This document shows positions 1 through 9,110 of a DNA stretch of 64,000 nt, one piece after another. The notes below the pieces were generated by a model, which saw only the letters and a list, made by a program, of their open reading frames with translations, was not told the origin of the DNA and ran no database searches. Position 1 is the stretch's first letter, and each line of letters starts with the position of its first letter. Both the position numbers and the translations under genes were made by a program. The stretch is from Olleya namhaensis (GTDB lineage Bacteria > Bacteroidota > Bacteroidia > Flavobacteriales > Flavobacteriaceae): the NCBI RefSeq assembly GCF_900114005.1, contig NZ_FORM01000003.1:186001-250000 (forward strand). The letters run 5' to 3'.

Positions 1-30
1 TCAAAAATCATATGATATTTTATTTACAGT

Positions 31-1926
31 TTATTTATGAATCCCAATACTATGGGTTTTATATACTATTTTTATTTCGTCTATAATTGTAACATCATCA
101 ATGGTTGATGGTATATTATACTGTTGCTCGTCTGCGATATTACGCAACAATTTACGAAGAATTTTTCCACTTCGTGTCTTTGGCAATCGGTTTACAACTA
201 ACACCTCTCTAAAAGAAGCGACTGCACCAATTTCTTGACGCACAGCCTGTATAATTTGGTTTTGAATCGCATCGTTATCTAAAGCTGTTTCTGTTTTTAA
301 AACCACTAACCCTAATGGTTTTTGCCCCTTAAGCTCGCAATGGACACCAAATACAGCACATTCTGCTACCGATTTATGCGAGGACACAATTTCTTCCATT
401 TCTGCAGTCGATAATCGGTGCCCCGCCACATTAATAACATCATCTACACGACCGGTTATAAATACATAACCATCTTCGTCTTTATAACCACCATCTCCTG
501 AAAAATAATAGCCAGGAAAACGCTCTAAGTACCCAGATTTAAAACGCTCTGGATTCCCCCATAGGTTACTTAATGTTCCTGGAGGTAAAGGTAGTTTTAC
601 AGTAACGTAACCTTCTACACTAGACTGTACCTCTTCTCCTTCTTCATTTAAAATCTGGATATCATAACCACTTACAGGCAAACTTGCTGATCCTGGTTTT
701 ATCTCCTGTAGTCCTACACCGACCATATTAGAAATCATTGGCCAACCACTTTCTGTTTGCCACCAATGGTCAATTACTGGTACATTCAATTTTTCTTCAG
801 CCCATTTTAAAGTAGCCACATCACAACGTTCTCCTGCCAAAAACTGATATTTTAAGCACGACAAATCAAAACGCTTTAACATATGCCCATTTGGGTCTTC
901 TTTTCGTATTGCTCTAATAGCTGTAGGCGCTGTAAACATTGCTTTTACATTATGCTCGCTAATGACACGCCAAAATGTAGACGCATCTGGAGTTTTGATG
1001 GGTTTTCCTTCAAACAGAATGGATGTGTTTCGATTTAATAATGGTCCGTAAGCAATAAAACTATGTCCTACAACCCATCCAACATCACTTGCAGCCCAAA
1101 ATGTTTCGCCTTCGTTTACGCCATAAATGTATTTCATAGCGAATTTTAAAGCGGTTGCATAACCACCTGTATCTCTTATAATTCCTTTTGGTGTGCCTGT
1201 TGTTCCTGATGTGTATAAAATATATGACGGGTGTGTAGACTCTATAGCAACAGCAGCAATGGAGGGCGATGCCTCTACTAAAGTTGTATAATCTATATCG
1301 TAGCTTTTCTTCGGAATCTCAACACCTAAGGCTCTATCAAAAACGATAACGTGTTCTGGTTTGTTTTTGGCTTTAGTGATGGCTTGATCTACAAATGGTT
1401 TATAAGGTATTATTTTCTGAATCTCTACTCCGTTGGATGCTGTTATAATTGCTTTTGGTTTACAATCGTCTATCCTGATAGCCAACTCATGTGGTGCAAA
1501 ACCACCAAATACTACCGAATGTATTACGCCTATTCTAGCACAAGCTAACATAGCATATAACGCTTGCGGAATCATTGGCATGTAAATAATACATGTATCC
1601 CCTTTTTGCAATCCTAAACTTTGCAATCCACCTGCAAGTTTTGACACTTCGTGATGTAATTGATTAAAAGTAATATGTTGCTTTACATTAGTTACAGGAG
1701 AGTCGTAAATAATAGCATTCTGATCGCCAAAACCCTCCTTGATATGTTTATCAATACACAGATAACTTAAGTTAAGTTGCCCATCTTCAAACCATTGATC
1801 ATAGTCATATTTATCCTTAGACAATATGGTTTTTGGCACTTTAAACCACTCCAATTGCATAGCTTGTTCTTGCCAAAATTGCGTTGGTTGGTCTATACTT
1901 TTTCTATAAAATTCTTGATAATACAT
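31..1926 (-). CDS. Short-chain acyl-CoA synthetase, propionyl-CoA synthetase (PrpE/ACSS3) type
   Basis: Full-length adenylate-forming ligase of 631 residues that activates propionate or acetate with ATP and transfers it to CoA in the cytoplasm. The nucleotide-binding motif YTSGTTGTPKG followed by IIRDTGG (residues 238-255) is the form typical of PrpE/ACSS3; acetyl-CoA synthetases usually differ here. WWQTESGWP in the middle and KTRSGKILRK near the C-terminus (the catalytic, acetylatable lysine) are present. It starts 2 nt after the stop of the 72-residue membrane protein, so it is the last gene of a run that also encodes a transporter-like histidine kinase and response regulator. Acetate versus propionate preference cannot be settled from sequence. 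Confidence 0.9.
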   Translation of the reverse strand: MYYQEFYRKSIDQPTQFWQEQAMQLEWFKVPKTILSKDKYDYDQWFEDGQLNLSYLCIDKHIKEGFGDQNAIIYDSPVTNVKQHITFNQLHHEVSKLAGGLQSLGLQKGDTCIIYMPMIPQALYAMLACARIGVIHSVVFGGFAPHELAIRIDDCKPKAIITASNGVEIQKIIPYKPFVDQAITKAKNKPEHVIVFDRALGVEIPKKSYDIDYTTLVEASPSIAAVAIESTHPSYILYTSGTTGTPKGIIRDTGGYATALKFAMKYIYGVNEGETFWAASDVGWVVGHSFIAYGPLLNRNTSILFEGKPIKTPDASTFWRVISEHNVKAMFTAPTAIRAIRKEDPNGHMLKRFDLSCLKYQFLAGERCDVATLKWAEEKLNVPVIDHWWQTESGWPMISNMVGVGLQEIKPGSASLPVSGYDIQILNEEGEEVQSSVEGYVTVKLPLPPGTLSNLWGNPERFKSGYLERFPGYYFSGDGGYKDEDGYVFITGRVDDVINVAGHRLSTAEMEEIVSSHKSVAECAVFGVHCELKGQKPLGLVVLKTETALDNDAIQNQIIQAVRQEIGAVASFREVLVVNRLPKTRSGKILRKLLRNIADEQQYNIPSTIDDVTIIDEIKIVYKTHSIGIHK

Positions 1927-1928
1927 AG

Positions 1929-2147
1929 CTAGGCTTTTTTAGAATTAAATAAGCCGAACCAGTTGGGATTAAGTACTTTTAATTTGACAAGTGCATAGAT
2001 TATAAGCACAAAACAGAGTCCCAAAACAATTGAGAGCATTGGACTTGTATAGGTTTGACTTTCAAATTTAAACCTAAGATAAAGCGTAGCGATAATATAA
2101 ATACTAATTATAATATCTGACGCTAATGGGTTGATGTGAAATTTCAT
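1929..2147 (-). CDS. Small two-helix membrane protein
   Basis: A 72-residue protein with two hydrophobic segments (about residues 10-24 and 37-55) and a basic C-terminus. I do not recognise a family. It sits between the response regulator and the acyl-CoA synthetase, 2 nt before the latter, so it is probably cotranscribed with acetate/propionate uptake and sensing genes. The 71-nt gap to the upstream response regulator is the largest in this gene run, so a separate promoter is possible. A role as accessory subunit or scaffold is only a guess from position. Confidence 0.65.
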   Translation of the reverse strand: MKFHINPLASDIIISIYIIATLYLRFKFESQTYTSPMLSIVLGLCFVLIIYALVKLKVLNPNWFGLFNSKKA

Positions 2148-2218
2148 GTCTTTAAACTTTAATTAAACTTAGTTTGTTTGCACACAAAACCAATTTTAAA
2201 TAAACTTAAAAAACTGTT

Positions 2219-2584
2219 TTAAGTCACTAGTTCCAATATTTCTGAAACTATTTTTTTTACTGAAAAAGGTTTTGTTAAATACTTATCTGCTCCAAGTTTT
2301 AAACCTTTTTCAATATCTGAAGCTTTATTTTTTGCAGTTAAAAATACCACTTTGGTATCCTTTAAACTATCTGTATTTTTAATTTGCGTTAAGGTTTGAA
2401 AACCATCAACGTTTGGCATCATAATATCTAACAAAACCACGTTAGGAATATGATGTTTTAATATCTCTAAAGCCTCACTTCCATCTCTTGCAATAAACAC
2501 TTCAAAACCTTGTTTTTTGAAAGTGTATTCTAACGACATGACAATATTTGGCTCGTCGTCAACAATTAAAATTTTCTTCTTCAT
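2219..2584 (-). CDS. Single-domain response regulator
   Basis: A stand-alone receiver domain of 121 residues with no output domain. The acidic pocket is D9/D10, the phosphoacceptor is D53 in LLDIMMP, the switch threonine lies in VVFLTAK and the conserved lysine in LTKPF. It starts 16 nt after the stop of the transporter-fused histidine kinase, which is its likely phosphodonor. Lacking a DNA-binding domain, it probably acts by protein-protein contact or relays phosphate to another regulator. The architecture is comparable to the CbrA/CbrB family of carbon-nutrient sensors, except that CbrB has AAA and DNA-binding domains that are missing here. Confidence 0.9.
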   Translation of the reverse strand: MKKKILIVDDEPNIVMSLEYTFKKQGFEVFIARDGSEALEILKHHIPNVVLLDIMMPNVDGFQTLTQIKNTDSLKDTKVVFLTAKNKASDIEKGLKLGADKYLTKPFSVKKIVSEILELVT

Positions 2585-2600
2585 ACTTTACGACAACAAT

Positions 2601-5291
2601 TTACTTAAAAGGTATGGTAAAAACAAGCGTTGCGCCATTTTTAACGTCTTTTTTTGCCCAAATTTTACCGTTATGCTTTTCTACAATTTGTTTTGTAATT
2701 GCTAAACCTAATCCACTGCCTTGTGGTTTGATGGTGTTTTGATGTTTTGACTGGTAAAATTTATCAAAAATAAACTTATGATCTTCTTCCGGAATCCCTT
2801 TACCATTGTCTGTTACAGAGATTTCTACCATTTGATTTCCTAGCTTATAATCTATTTCAATAACTCCTGTTTTTGGATTACAAAACTTGATGGCATTAGA
2901 CAGTAAATTGGTTAATACCTGCAGAATACGATCCTCGTCATAGTTAGTACTAAACGCATGTGGGTTTTTATTAACTATTTTAACGTCTTTTTTAGCTGCA
3001 ATCTGAGAAATACTACTAGTAGCTTTGTGTATTGTTTTCTGGATATCTTGATATTGTAAATCCAAGTGCAAACGTCCTGTCTCCAACTTTTCAAAATCAA
3101 GGATATTATGTATTAAGCGTCCTAAACGATCGGAATCTTGAAGGATATTTTTTAAAAACTGTGCCTTAATGTCTTGTGGCATATCATCGTCTTCATCCAT
3201 TAACAACTCTGTTGCAGCTCTAATACCAGTAATTGGTGTTTTTAACTCATGCGCAACAGTGTCTAAAAATTCGTCTTTTTGCTTGTCTTTACTTATTAAT
3301 TCATCATTAGCATCTTTTAACTTTGAAGATAGCTGAGATAATTCATTTGATTTTTCTATTAATACTTTATTACTGACGATATTTTCTTTAGACTCTTCTA
3401 AAATCTTTAAAACTTCGACTAAACTAATTTGCTCTTCCTTGACTACGCTGGCAATTAATATTTTGGCTGAAGCCGAACCAATACTTCCTGTTAACAATTT
3501 TTCTGAAAAATTAATTAATCTAGCATCCGCTAATTGTGTGTCTTGAGGTAATTTGTATTTAGTGAAGAATATAGTCAGCGCACGAGTGGCTCTTTTTTCA
3601 CCTAAAAACCGAATTAATACACTTTTAATATCAGAGACGTAAGCTTCTCCTTTCCAAACCAACGCATTATCCTGAAGTGTCGTAAAGTTATTACTATCCA
3701 CAAACATCTCAGCATAATTACGCTCTCTGTAATTTCCTTTTGAGGTTAATGAAAACACCGCATAACATAACATGTTAAAAGTAATACTCCAGAAAAAAGC
3801 ATGCGCAGGCGGACTTAAAAAATCAATACCAAATAACGCATAAGGTTTTAAAGCTGAAATACCGAACAAACCAAGTTGCGTAAAATCATCCGTACCTGTG
3901 TAAGCTTGCAGTGTAAATGGTAACACTAATGTATACACCGCTATAAAAAAACCGACTAATATCCCTATAATTGCTGCTTTAGAAGCCCCTCGATTCCAAT
4001 ATAATCCTATAAAAAAGGAAGGCGCTAATTGCGAAATAATAACAAACGATATTAATCCAATAGAATACAACGATAATTCTTTTGAGAATAACACATAGAA
4101 AAAATAAGCTGTAATAATGATTGTGAATATAGAAATACGTCTAATATTCTTAATGTACTTAGAGTTTCGTTCTGGTTGGTTTTTTATAAACTTATCTAAA
4201 AACCCATAAGGAATAATCAAGTTATTACTCACCATAGTAGACAACGCCAAAGTGGACACAATAACCATTGATATTACGGCGGAAAAACCACCTAGAAAAA
4301 CTAATGTTGCTAAAAACGAATTCCCATTTTCTAATGGCAATAATAACGAGTAATATTCTGCATTCTGAGTCGATCCAAACGTGATTTTACCTGCCCAAGC
4401 TATAAAAATAACAAACAGATTAAATAATAACAAATACAACGGGAACAACCAAATAGCCTTTTTAAGATGTTTTTCTCTGTTATTTTCCAAAACCGAAACC
4501 TGAAATTGTCTCGGTAATAAAAATATTGCCATAAAAGACAATCCTATTAAGAAAAACCAGTTAAAACCATCCTCCACACCACTAAGCGTGGTGAGTTGTT
4601 TAAAATTTTCAGTTTTTGAAATCTGATTATAAATATCTGTAGTCCCATCAAACAAGTAATAGGTCACATAAACGCCAATAGCCAAAAAGAATACTAGTTT
4701 TAAAACCGACTCAAAAGCCACAGTAGCAATAATTCCTTTATGTTTTTCGGAAGCATCCGCATTTTGTGTCCCGAAAAAAGTAGCGAATATCGCTAACAAC
4801 AAAGCGACATAAAAAGTAGAATCGTCAATTACAGTTGTAGAAACATAACTAGTATCGTCAGACATAATCTCAAACGTTTCGGATACTGCTTTTAATTGTA
4901 ATGAAATATACGGCAAGGTTCCAAACAAACAGACTATGGTTACTAACGCTCCAAGAAATCGACTATTTCCGTAACGTAGGGAAATAAAATCGGCAATAGT
5001 TGAAATTTTATGTTGTTTAGAAATCCTAATAATCTTCCGAAGCACAACAATCCACAAAGGCGCTGCTATAACTGGCCCTAAATAGATTGGTAAAAAATTA
5101 ATTCCTGAATTTGCTGCAATACCAACACTTCCGTAATACGTCCATGCAGAGCAATACACCGCTAAAGACAGCGTATACACATAAGGATTGTTAACCCATT
5201 TGCTTTGTTTCTTTTTTTCACCAAGAAAAGCAATGTAAAATAACACCGCTAAATAAATTACAATTATGGCAATTAGTGCGTAGTTATTCAT
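2601..5291 (-). CDS. Sodium:solute symporter-fused sensor histidine kinase (CbrA-like)
   Basis: An 896-residue fusion. Residues 1 to about 500 form a multi-helix sodium:solute symporter-type domain; a linker with coiled-coil character follows (about 600-670), then a histidine kinase. The phosphoacceptor is H681 in VAHELKTP, followed by the N box (LTNLLSNAIKF), G1 box (VTDNGKGIP), F box and G2 box (GSGLGLAITKQIV). In CbrA-type proteins the transporter domain senses or transports a substrate and controls carbon-source genes. The first 8 nt overlap the end of the upstream 64-residue gene. The adjacent acyl-CoA synthetase and ActP-like symporter suggest a short-chain carboxylate as signal, which is inference. 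Confidence 0.92.
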   Translation of the reverse strand: MNNYALIAIIVIYLAVLFYIAFLGEKKKQSKWVNNPYVYTLSLAVYCSAWTYYGSVGIAANSGINFLPIYLGPVIAAPLWIVVLRKIIRISKQHKISTIADFISLRYGNSRFLGALVTIVCLFGTLPYISLQLKAVSETFEIMSDDTSYVSTTVIDDSTFYVALLLAIFATFFGTQNADASEKHKGIIATVAFESVLKLVFFLAIGVYVTYYLFDGTTDIYNQISKTENFKQLTTLSGVEDGFNWFFLIGLSFMAIFLLPRQFQVSVLENNREKHLKKAIWLFPLYLLLFNLFVIFIAWAGKITFGSTQNAEYYSLLLPLENGNSFLATLVFLGGFSAVISMVIVSTLALSTMVSNNLIIPYGFLDKFIKNQPERNSKYIKNIRRISIFTIIITAYFFYVLFSKELSLYSIGLISFVIISQLAPSFFIGLYWNRGASKAAIIGILVGFFIAVYTLVLPFTLQAYTGTDDFTQLGLFGISALKPYALFGIDFLSPPAHAFFWSITFNMLCYAVFSLTSKGNYRERNYAEMFVDSNNFTTLQDNALVWKGEAYVSDIKSVLIRFLGEKRATRALTIFFTKYKLPQDTQLADARLINFSEKLLTGSIGSASAKILIASVVKEEQISLVEVLKILEESKENIVSNKVLIEKSNELSQLSSKLKDANDELISKDKQKDEFLDTVAHELKTPITGIRAATELLMDEDDDMPQDIKAQFLKNILQDSDRLGRLIHNILDFEKLETGRLHLDLQYQDIQKTIHKATSSISQIAAKKDVKIVNKNPHAFSTNYDEDRILQVLTNLLSNAIKFCNPKTGVIEIDYKLGNQMVEISVTDNGKGIPEEDHKFIFDKFYQSKHQNTIKPQGSGLGLAITKQIVEKHNGKIWAKKDVKNGATLVFTIPFK

Positions 5292-5478
5292 AGTGACGTT
5301 TTAATACGATATATGAAATAACGATAGATACTAACCAAATTGAAAATATTGAAAAATATAAGGTTGGAATACCAAAAATAGCGCCTTCAAAATTAAAGAC
5401 TAAGATAAATGGGACATTAAAAATTAAACATAATGCTATTGATAATACAACTAGCTTTTGTTCGTGGCGTTTTTTCAT
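5284..5478 (-). CDS. Small two-helix membrane protein upstream of CbrA-like kinase
   Basis: A 64-residue protein with a basic N-terminus (MKKRHEQK) and two hydrophobic segments (about 10-30 and 38-57). Its last 8 nt overlap the start of the transporter/histidine kinase gene, an arrangement that implies translational coupling. Small two-helix proteins of this size often precede sodium:solute symporter genes, and the other symporter in this window has a comparable partner (86 residues, DUF4212), so a subunit role is plausible. I do not recognise a specific family. Confidence 0.7.
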   Translation of the reverse strand: MKKRHEQKLVVLSIALCLIFNVPFILVFNFEGAIFGIPTLYFSIFSIWLVSIVISYIVLKRHYE

Positions 5479-5511
5479 TGGAAATTATTATCTAAATAGA
5501 TTTATTGATTA

Positions 5512-5540
5512 GACTTCACCTAGCTCAGTCTGACATGATT
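5512..5540. repeat. Degenerate copy of the TTCGACAAGCTCAGT-type intergenic repeat
   Basis: GACTTCACCTAGCTCAGTCTGACATG resembles the better preserved element at 33291-33313 (CACTTCGACAAGCTCAGTGTGAC). Both lie in gaps on minus-strand transcription units. The match is visible by eye (shared CTTC, AGCTCAGT and TGACAT) but diverged. Confidence 0.4.
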
Positions 5541-5576
5541 TGAGCAACAGAATTTAGTTTATTCTACTAATATAAG

Positions 5577-5609
5577 AAATCAGCACTACATAAATGTAAT
5601 GCTGATTTG
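5577..5609. terminator. Stem-loop between symporter and kinase operons
   Basis: AAATCAGCA (5577-5585) pairs with TGCTGATTT (5600-5608) around a 14-nt loop. It lies between the convergently spaced ends of no genes but upstream of the 64-residue ORF, with a second hairpin next to it. Function as an extra terminator or RNA-stability element is inferred. Confidence 0.4.
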
Positions 5610-5631
5610 CATACTAACTAAATTAAAATTA

Positions 5632-5678
5632 AGTTCTTTAATTTTTAGCGAAAGCTAAAAACGATTAAAGACCGAACT
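5632..5678 (-). terminator. GNRA-loop terminator after the ActP-like symporter gene
   Basis: TTTTTAGC (5642-5649) and GCTAAAAA (5654-5661) form a perfect stem closed by a GAAA tetraloop, extended outward by CTTTAA/TTAAAG and AGTT/AACT pairs. It follows the stop at 5686 on the minus strand and is followed by an A/T-rich stretch, so it most likely ends the symporter operon. Confidence 0.65.
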
Positions 5679-5685
5679 CAATGCC

Positions 5686-7452
5686 TTAATGATCTTGAGC
5701 TTCTCCAGCTCCTGAAGGGATTCTTATACTTTCAACCATATCTTGTACATTCTGAGGTGGCGCAGGTGTTAAGCGCGATACCACAAGTGATACAACAACA
5801 TTTAAAATCATTGCTATAGTACCAAATCCTTCTGGAGATGTACCAAACCACCAATCTTCTTTTGTACCACCACCAAACATGTCGAGTTTAAATTTCATCA
5901 TGTAGAATAACATTAAAACAATACCGACAACCATTCCTGAAATAGCACCTTCGCTATTCATACGCTTATCAAATATTCCTAAAATAATAGCTGGAAAAAA
6001 GGACGCTGCTGCTAGACCAAATGCTAGTGCGACGACCGCTGCGACAAATCCCGGCGGATTAATACCAAAGTACCCAGCAATTAAGATGGCTACAAAAATT
6101 GCTAATCTTGCGACTTTCAATTCGTCTTTATCAGAAATATCCGGCTTTAATTGTTTTTTAACTAAATCGTGAGACACAGATGTCGAAATTACTAACAACA
6201 ATCCTGCTGCTGTAGATAGTGCTGCTGCCAATCCTCCGGCTGCCACTAATCCAATAACCCAATTGGGTAGGTTTGCAATCTCTGGATTTGCCAATACCAT
6301 AATATCTCTATCCACATAAAGCTCGTTTGAAGCATCACTAACATTAGACACGATACGTTCTCCACTTGCACCTCTAGCATCCGTATATATTGGTTTTTTA
6401 CTTGATAAAGCATCACCTGCAACATATTGGATTTTTCCATCTCCATTTTTATCAGACCACGCTATTAACCCAGTGTTTTCCCAGTTTTTAAACCATTCTG
6501 GAATTTCTTTATATTCTTTATTACTAACCGTTTCAATTAAATTAGTTCTTGAAAATACTGCAATTGCAGGTGCTGTTGTATATAAAATAGCAATTAAAAA
6601 TAAGGCATAACCCGCAGATTTACGGGCATCTTTTACTTTTGGCACTGTAAAGAAACGTACAATTACGTGCGGTAATCCTGCAGTACCAGTCATTAATGCT
6701 AATGTAATTGCAAAAACATCCCAAGTAGATTTTGTTCCGCTGGTATACTCGTTAAATCCAAGTTCTGTATGTAATAAATCTAATTTATCTAATAGAAAGG
6801 CACCACCTTCAACCTTACCTCCCATTCCAATTTGAGGAATAATGTTTCCTGTCATTTGTAAAGAGATAAAAAATGCAGGCACCATAAAAGCGAAAATCAA
6901 GACACAATATTGTGCGACTTGTGTGTATGTGATTCCTTTCATTCCTCCTAATAACGCAAAAGTTAAAACAACCGTCATCCCAATGATAACACCTATATTA
7001 ATATCTACTTGTAAAAATTGAGAAAATACAATACCTACACCACGCATTTGACCTGCAACATATGTAAATGATACAATTAACGCACAAATTACCGCTACTG
7101 TTCTTGCTGTGTTTGAGTAATATCTATCTCCAATAAAATCTGGCACTGTAAACTTACCAAATTTACGCAGGTAAGGTGCTAATAATAACGCTAACAGTAC
7201 ATAACCACCAGTCCATCCCATAAGATAAACTGAGCCATCATATCCTGAAAAGGAGATAATACCAGCCATACTAATAAAGGAGGCTGCACTCATCCAATCG
7301 GCTGCGGTAGCCATACCATTTGCTAACGGAGAAACACCTCCACCAGCAACATAAAACTCTTTAGTTGAGCCTGCTCGGGCCCAAATTGCTATTCCAAAAT
7401 ATAAGGCAAAAGTAATTCCTACTAATAACCATGTCCAAAATTGTACACTCAT
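5686..7452 (-). CDS. Sodium:solute symporter, ActP-like (VC_2705 subfamily)
   Basis: A 588-residue multi-helix inner-membrane transporter of the sodium:solute symporter superfamily. The N-terminal block with FYVAGGGVSPLANGMATA and ADWMSAASFISMAG is characteristic of acetate permease-like members that pair with a DUF4212 small subunit, and that subunit is encoded immediately upstream (7484-7744). A hydrophilic loop at about residues 330-390 includes DKNGDGKIQY, an EF-hand-like calcium-binding sequence of the type also found in other members. The probable substrate is acetate or another short monocarboxylate, supported by the acyl-CoA synthetase and aldehyde dehydrogenase genes nearby; this is inference. 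A strong hairpin follows the stop codon. Confidence 0.9.
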   Translation of the reverse strand: MSVQFWTWLLVGITFALYFGIAIWARAGSTKEFYVAGGGVSPLANGMATAADWMSAASFISMAGIISFSGYDGSVYLMGWTGGYVLLALLLAPYLRKFGKFTVPDFIGDRYYSNTARTVAVICALIVSFTYVAGQMRGVGIVFSQFLQVDINIGVIIGMTVVLTFALLGGMKGITYTQVAQYCVLIFAFMVPAFFISLQMTGNIIPQIGMGGKVEGGAFLLDKLDLLHTELGFNEYTSGTKSTWDVFAITLALMTGTAGLPHVIVRFFTVPKVKDARKSAGYALFLIAILYTTAPAIAVFSRTNLIETVSNKEYKEIPEWFKNWENTGLIAWSDKNGDGKIQYVAGDALSSKKPIYTDARGASGERIVSNVSDASNELYVDRDIMVLANPEIANLPNWVIGLVAAGGLAAALSTAAGLLLVISTSVSHDLVKKQLKPDISDKDELKVARLAIFVAILIAGYFGINPPGFVAAVVALAFGLAAASFFPAIILGIFDKRMNSEGAISGMVVGIVLMLFYMMKFKLDMFGGGTKEDWWFGTSPEGFGTIAMILNVVVSLVVSRLTPAPPQNVQDMVESIRIPSGAGEAQDH

Positions 7453-7483
7453 AATATCTTATTTTTTAAGTTATTAGTTTAGA

Positions 7484-7744
7484 CTACTCGTCAAAACCGT
7501 ATTTTTTATCTAATTTGTTCATTAATCTTACGTATACGAAAATTAAAATCACGAATACATATATAGATCCTTGTTGGGCAAACCAAAAACCGAGTTTAAA
7601 GCCTCCAAGTCTAAATTGATCTAACTCTTCTCTAAATAAAATGCCACATCCAAAGGATACCACAAACCATATGACAAGAAGTATTGCCAAATATTTAATA
7701 TTTTCTTTCCAATACGCTGACGCGTGTTTTTGTTTATCACTCAT
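7484..7744 (-). CDS. DUF4212 small subunit of sodium:solute symporter
   Basis: An 86-residue protein with two transmembrane helices (about 17-37 and 50-72), matching in size and pattern the small DUF4212 protein that accompanies VC_2705-type symporters (motif GCGILFREELDQF, then FWFAQQGSIYVFV). It precedes the symporter gene by 31 nt and follows the porin gene by 12 nt, so porin, small subunit and symporter form one transcription unit that would carry a substrate across both membranes. Confidence 0.9.
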   Translation of the reverse strand: MSDKQKHASAYWKENIKYLAILLVIWFVVSFGCGILFREELDQFRLGGFKLGFWFAQQGSIYVFVILIFVYVRLMNKLDKKYGFDE

Positions 7745-7756
7745 AGTTGTTAGTTT

Positions 7757-9004
7757 TTATAGATAAATCATAGCTTGAAGCGAAATAGTATTTGCATCCA
7801 AAGCCCCAAATTCTTGGTTTTTATATTCTAAAGTTAATTTTGAATTATGTCCACTCATATAAGCGTTAACACCAACACCTAATATAGATCTGTCATCACC
7901 TACAGCATCATAACTATGCGTACCGTAACTTACATAAGGTTGAAATCTTGTTTTTGTAACATCGCCTTTAAAGACATAACCAACATGGCCATAAATCATA
8001 CTTCCAGTACCATAAGCACTGTATAAGTAATCTTTACCGTAATCGCTATTTTGATAGACCGCATAAGCCGTTATTGCGCTTCCATTATCACCAAGTGGCG
8101 CATCATAAAAAGCATCTACTGCAAAGATTGAAACATCTTCACCTTCTAAGTTTGGTGTTAATGCTGTACCAGTATCAATCACAGATCCTTTTGGATGCAA
8201 GAAGAACCCTGCTCCAACATTAAAAATCTTTTTTCCTCCTAAATAACTTCCTACTTTGTACGGCAGAAAATTAGATTCTTGATCTAAGAAATTATAATCA
8301 AAATAACCTGCGTATGTTTTACCCGCATCTTTAGATCCTAAAGTAGCACGACCATTATAAACTGCGTCTCCACCAGCAACTGCTGTGCGACCGTCCAATG
8401 TTGATACCGCAGCGTCATTAATAGCGACACGATATTGAAGCTTATCAAATTTACCTTTTGCAAAAACACCTAAATGACGCGCAAATTGATCGGATAAACC
8501 AATGGTTGCCCAAGATTGACGGTTGTTATCCAACGTCATCATATTAAGTGTACTTTGATTATTTAGTCTTGAAATACCATTAAAATAATGTAAACCACCA
8601 CCAACAGTATGGTCTTTACCTAAATTGTATTGTGCCCAAACATCATGAAAAAAGAGTTGAGAACCATCTCCTTTTCCCGTTGGACTTAATGTAGAACTTG
8701 TTAAACTGTTTAATCCAAAGTGTGTTACGATTAAAAAGTCTTTATTAATTTGTGCAAACATTAAAATACGAGCACGACGTAAATTAAAATTTAATTTACT
8801 GTTCTCGTTTCCGTTTGCATCAAATGTATCGTCTGTATTATAGTTAGCTTGGACTTGCGCCCAAGAAATAAGCCGAAGATATTTAGAACCATCTTCGTTA
8901 AACTTAAACTTAAGACCTCCATCATAATCGGGAGAGCCTTGAGCGGTCATTAATTGAAAGGACATTATAAAGAGTCCTGCCAATAATAGGGTTTGTTTTT
9001 TCAT
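7757..9004 (-). CDS. Outer-membrane porin-like beta-barrel protein
   Basis: A 415-residue protein with a signal peptide (MKKQTLLLAGLFIMSFQLMTAQG) and alternating aromatic/polar strands throughout, ending in a hydrophobic strand (ISLQAMIYL) as in outer-membrane beta-barrels. It resembles phosphate-selective-porin-like proteins of Bacteroidetes. It is the first gene of the porin, DUF4212, symporter operon, so it likely lets the symporter's substrate through the outer membrane. The specific substrate is not known. Confidence 0.8.
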   Translation of the reverse strand: MKKQTLLLAGLFIMSFQLMTAQGSPDYDGGLKFKFNEDGSKYLRLISWAQVQANYNTDDTFDANGNENSKLNFNLRRARILMFAQINKDFLIVTHFGLNSLTSSTLSPTGKGDGSQLFFHDVWAQYNLGKDHTVGGGLHYFNGISRLNNQSTLNMMTLDNNRQSWATIGLSDQFARHLGVFAKGKFDKLQYRVAINDAAVSTLDGRTAVAGGDAVYNGRATLGSKDAGKTYAGYFDYNFLDQESNFLPYKVGSYLGGKKIFNVGAGFFLHPKGSVIDTGTALTPNLEGEDVSIFAVDAFYDAPLGDNGSAITAYAVYQNSDYGKDYLYSAYGTGSMIYGHVGYVFKGDVTKTRFQPYVSYGTHSYDAVGDDRSILGVGVNAYMSGHNSKLTLEYKNQEFGALDANTISLQAMIYL

Positions 9005-9110
9005 TGTTTAAAGGATTAATTAGTAGTTAATTGGTTTTGTGTGCACTACTAAGCTCTTAAAAACAATGTGTTAACAGAAAATTAATATATTTATCTGTTA
9101 ATTTATTATA

